Assembly (NCBI RefSeq): GCF_000265525.1
Contig: NC_018015.1
Span: 1,338,322 to 1,402,321, forward strand
DNA: 64,000 bases
From: Thermococcus cleftensis
Lineage (GTDB): Archaea; Methanobacteriota_B; Thermococci; Thermococcales; Thermococcaceae
Direction: 5' to 3'
Shown here: positions 61,433 to 64,000 of the stretch, in pieces
How the letters are laid out: each line of letters starts with the position of its first letter
How positions within the stretch are numbered: position 1 is the stretch's first letter
Made by a program: the position numbers and the translations under genes
Notes under the pieces: model-generated
Database searches by the model: none
The model's input: only the letters and a program-made list of their open reading frames with translations
What the model was told of the DNA's origin: nothing

Positions 61433-62405
61433 TCCTATCCTTGAGGTTAGGGACTTGACAGTCCACTTCTACACTTACGCGGGCATAGTCAAGGCCATTG
61501 AGAGGGTTTCCTTCGACGTTTACCGCGGGGAAACCTTCGCCCTCGTCGGAGAAACCGGCTGTGGAAAGAGCGTCACCTCCAGGGCATTAACCCAGCTCAT
61601 CGAGAGTCCGGGAAGGATAGTCGAGGGAAGCGTGGTTTACCACCGTGAGGACGGCTCGACCGTGGACCTGCTGAAGCTCTCCCCTGAGGAGATACGCGAC
61701 ATTCGCGGCAAGGAGATAGCCTACATCTTTCAGGACCCCCACGCGTCGCTCGACCCGCTCTACACTGTCGGCTACCAGATAGCCGAGGCGATGGTCGTCC
61801 ACGACACCGTCAAGGACTGGAAGGAGGGCTTCAGAAGAGCGGTGGACATACTCAGGCGCGTCCTCATTCCAGACCCCGAGAACAGGGTGAAGAACTACCC
61901 CCACGAGATGAGCGGAGGAATGAAGCAGCGCGTTGTCATAGGAATAGGCGTCTCCAACAACCCCAAGATACTCATCGCCGACGAGCCGACCACCGCTTTA
62001 GACGTCACAGTCCAGGCCCAGATACTTGACCTCATGAACAAGCTCAAGGAGGAGTACAACACCACGGTCATACTCATCACCCACAACATGGGCGTCGTTG
62101 CGGAGATGGCCGACCGCGTTGCGGTCATGTACGCGGGCAAAATAGTCGAGATAGGCTCCGTCGAGCAGATATTCAAGAACCCGCTCCACCCTTACACCCA
62201 GGGCCTCCTCAGAGCTGTTCCAAACCCCCTCGGCAGAATAGACAGGCTGGAAACGATACCCGGAACGGTTCCGAACCTCATAGAGCCCCCAGGCGGCTGC
62301 CGCTTCCACCCGAGGTGCCCGAAGGCGAGGGGGATATGCAGGGAGAAGGTTCCCGAGCTGAAGGAGATTGAACCCGGCCACTTCGTGGCCTGCCACCTGT
62401 ACTGA
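61425..62405 (+). CDS. Peptide ABC transporter ATP-binding protein (OppD/DppD type)
   Basis: 326 residues: Walker A GETGCGKSV, signature MSGGMKQRV, Walker B ILIADEPTTAL, switch His in ITHNMG. The C-terminal oligopeptide/dipeptide extension carries [16 protein letters not shown] with Cys ligands of a [4Fe-4S]-like site as in other OppD proteins. ATG 61425 follows GAGGGTGAG, within the end of oppC. Confidence 0.96.
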   Translation: MPDPILEVRDLTVHFYTYAGIVKAIERVSFDVYRGETFALVGETGCGKSVTSRALTQLIESPGRIVEGSVVYHREDGSTVDLLKLSPEEIRDIRGKEIAYIFQDPHASLDPLYTVGYQIAEAMVVHDTVKDWKEGFRRAVDILRRVLIPDPENRVKNYPHEMSGGMKQRVVIGIGVSNNPKILIADEPTTALDVTVQAQILDLMNKLKEEYNTTVILITHNMGVVAEMADRVAVMYAGKIVEIGSVEQIFKNPLHPYTQGLLRAVPNPLGRIDRLETIPGTVPNLIEPPGGCRFHPRCPKARGICREKVPELKEIEPGHFVACHLY

Positions 62406-62414
62406 GGTGATAGC

Positions 62415-63395
62415 ATGAGCGAGCCGATACTCGAGGTTAAGAGCCTCAAGAAGTACTTCCCCATTAGGGGGCTCTTCAGAACAGAGGGCTACGTTAAAGC
62501 GGTCGATGACGTCAGCTTCACGATAAACCGGGGCGAAACCTTCGGTCTCGTTGGGGAGAGCGGCTGTGGCAAAACCACCACGGGAAGAACAATCCTCCGC
62601 CTCATAGAGCCGACCGACGGTCAAATCATCTTCCAGGGAAAGGACGTCACGAAGCTTAAGGGCGAGGAGATGAAGTGGTTCAGGCGAAAGGCCCAGATAA
62701 TGTTCCAGGATCCGTACTCTTCGCTCAACCCCAGGCAGACCGTCTTTGAGGTCATCATGGAGCCCGTCAAGTTCCACGGCATAGAGGTCGATGACCCTGA
62801 GGATTTCGTGATAAAACTCCTCGAGAGCGTCGGTCTCAACGAGATGCACCTCTACCGCTACCCCCACGAGTTCTCCGGCGGGCAGAGACAGCGCATAGCC
62901 CTGGCGAGGCTCCTCGCGCTCAGGCCGGAGTTCATAGTCCTCGACGAGCCGACCTCAGCGCTCGACGTCTCGGTTCAGGCCAACATTCTCAACACGCTGA
63001 AGGACCTCCAGAGGCAGTACGGCTTCACCTACCTCTTCATAAGCCACGACCTTGGAGTCGTTAAGTACATGAGCCACAGAATGGGAGTGATGTACCTCGG
63101 AAAGCTCGTGGAGGTCGGTCCGGCGGAGAAGATATTCGAGAATCCCCTCCACCCCTACACCAAGTTCCTGCTGTCGGCCATTCCCGTTCCCGACCCTGAC
63201 CTGGCCAGGGAGCTCAAGGAGGAGCGCATGAAGGTTGAAGGAGAGCCGCCAAGCCCGATAAATCCGCCCAGGGGCTGCCGCTTCCACCCGAGGTGCCCCT
63301 TCGCCAAGGCCGGCCTCTGCGACGCGAAGGAGCCTCCTCTCGTCGAGGTGGAGAGGGACCACTACGTCGCCTGCTGGCTCTACGCTAAGGCCTGA
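62415..63395 (+). CDS. Peptide ABC transporter ATP-binding protein (OppF/DppF type)
   Basis: 326 residues: Walker [10 protein letters not shown], signature [10 protein letters not shown], Walker [12 protein letters not shown], switch His ISHDLG, C-terminal [17 protein letters not shown] extension. ATG 62415 follows GAGGTGATAG, 9 bases after oppD. Last gene of the operon; its end overlaps the convergent gene by 11 bases. Confidence 0.96.
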   Translation: MSEPILEVKSLKKYFPIRGLFRTEGYVKAVDDVSFTINRGETFGLVGESGCGKTTTGRTILRLIEPTDGQIIFQGKDVTKLKGEEMKWFRRKAQIMFQDPYSSLNPRQTVFEVIMEPVKFHGIEVDDPEDFVIKLLESVGLNEMHLYRYPHEFSGGQRQRIALARLLALRPEFIVLDEPTSALDVSVQANILNTLKDLQRQYGFTYLFISHDLGVVKYMSHRMGVMYLGKLVEVGPAEKIFENPLHPYTKFLLSAIPVPDPDLARELKEERMKVEGEPPSPINPPRGCRFHPRCPFAKAGLCDAKEPPLVEVERDHYVACWLYAKA

Positions 63396-63960
63396 GCCCT
63401 TTTTTCTCCTCTATTATCAGCCGGGATAGGGCCATAGCCGCGCCATAATCAACGCGGAAGAGCTCCCTGTAAACCGGGTCGCCCACTTCCCCACCCTTCA
63501 CCTCGAGTTCGAAAACCGCATAGCCGAGGGGGACTATTTTCGCTCCCTCCAACTCGGAGGGACCCTTCACCCCGAGCACCTTCCGCAGTATCGAGAGTGC
63601 AAGCAGGGCTTCCCTGTTCCTCTTCGCCAGCCGTTCATCGCGCTCGATGTGCCGCTGATGGCCAGTGGGTATTCCGATTATCCTCCAGATGTTCCAGCGT
63701 CTCATGTGCCTGGCCCTCTTGTTGAAGCTCTCGCCGCTCAATGCATAGAGGGTCTCGAAGAGCGCTCTGAGGTAGCCTTCCAGGGAATCCGTTTCCAGGA
63801 GGGCCAGGGGTGGCCTTTCATCAACGGGGCTCAAATCCTCAGCCTTCCTTATCAGGGTAGCCCGTCTTTCAACCCTCTCGACCCTCATGGAAAAGTACGC
63901 ATCTACCCCGTACCTTCCCGCCCTGGTCTCGAATAGCACGTACGGAACCCCGACCTTCAT
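63385..63960 (-). CDS. Conserved hypothetical protein
   Basis: 191 residues, no Cys, basic middle (RHMRRWNIWRIIGIP, RHIERDERLAKRNREAL), no membrane segment. No family recognised. ATG 63960 is used; a TTATATG-like TATA near 63990-63999 supports a promoter near the window edge. Convergent with oppF, overlapping by 11 bases. Confidence 0.72.
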   Translation of the reverse strand: MKVGVPYVLFETRAGRYGVDAYFSMRVERVERRATLIRKAEDLSPVDERPPLALLETDSLEGYLRALFETLYALSGESFNKRARHMRRWNIWRIIGIPTGHQRHIERDERLAKRNREALLALSILRKVLGVKGPSELEGAKIVPLGYAVFELEVKGGEVGDPVYRELFRVDYGAAMALSRLIIEEKKGLRP

Positions 63961-64000
63961 AACCGACCCCAGGGTAGTTGGTGGGATAAGCATATAAAAC

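Overview
The window is from a hyperthermophilic euryarchaeon of the order Thermococcales, most likely Thermococcus. The evidence is the gene content: TATA-binding protein, archaeal MBF1, the Nop5-fibrillarin pair, SRP19, ribose-1,5-bisphosphate isomerase, the indolepyruvate ferredoxin oxidoreductase and ADP-forming acetyl-CoA synthetase operon, a proline dehydrogenase alpha/beta pair, PfpI, and the archaeal HMG-CoA synthase/thiolase/DUF35 trio. Archaeal BRE/TATA promoters, GGTG-type ribosome binding sites, GTG and TTG starts, tight packing and fairly high G+C agree with this. I see no rRNA, tRNA or CRISPR. The species cannot be named from this alone.

Layout. 1-1271: 5' part of a secreted protein gene that runs off the left edge. 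1.5-7.2 kb: galactokinase, then a proline catabolism block (dehydrogenase alpha and beta, PutP-type symporter and a small membrane partner). 7.4-12.2 kb: DRG GTPase, FL11-like Lrp regulator, PfpI, a PspC membrane cluster, a CitG-like protein, and a 93-residue protein that looks like a family 4 (HK97 A-domain) encapsulin. 12.3-20.9 kb: three paralogous membrane-anchored proteins of unknown function in two loci with matching promoters; between the loci lie SnatA/MarC, OsmC, a radical SAM protein, a glutamine amidotransferase, an aminotransferase and R15P isomerase. 21-31 kb: information processing and mevalonate genes (Nop5-fibrillarin, HMG-CoA synthase/thiolase/DUF35, MBF1, DUF505, TBP and a deacetylase-fold protein coupled to TBP). 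31-38.5 kb: NhaP antiporter, acdA-iorA-iorB peptide fermentation operon, a metal-dependent hydrolase, a membrane-spanning HTH regulator. 38.5-45.5 kb: a 47-residue C2H2 zinc finger, unknown membrane genes, GT4 glycosyltransferase, UbiA prenyltransferase, and the two agmatine-route polyamine enzymes. 44.4-49.7 kb: a CPA2 antiporter and an eight-gene Mrp-type antiporter operon. 49.9-56.8 kb: GcvH, an ATPase with a palindromic operator, the Nfn/Sud ferredoxin-NADP oxidoreductase pair, TrmI, SRP19. 57-63.4 kb: a complete Opp/Dpp peptide ABC transporter.

The metabolic theme is peptide and amino acid fermentation. Peptides enter through Opp. Amino acids are transaminated and oxidised by 2-oxoacid:ferredoxin oxidoreductases, and acyl-CoAs yield ATP through ADP-forming synthetase. 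Reduced ferredoxin is linked to NADP by Nfn/Sud, and ion gradients are managed by Mrp, NhaP and CPA2 antiporters.

The most unusual observations are: (i) the Opp substrate-binding lipoprotein appears circularly permuted, with the usual C-terminal segment placed at its N-terminus; (ii) an encapsulin-like HK97 A-domain protein; (iii) matching SurR-type 17-bp motifs at the nfn/sud and proline dehydrogenase promoters; (iv) the three-member membrane-anchored family with a shared upstream element of about 54 bp and an adjacent decayed reading frame; (v) a one-component regulator joining a cell-wall-binding-like ectodomain to a cytoplasmic winged helix; (vi) a candidate C/D box sRNA; (vii) orphan IS200/IS605-type ends with no transposase.
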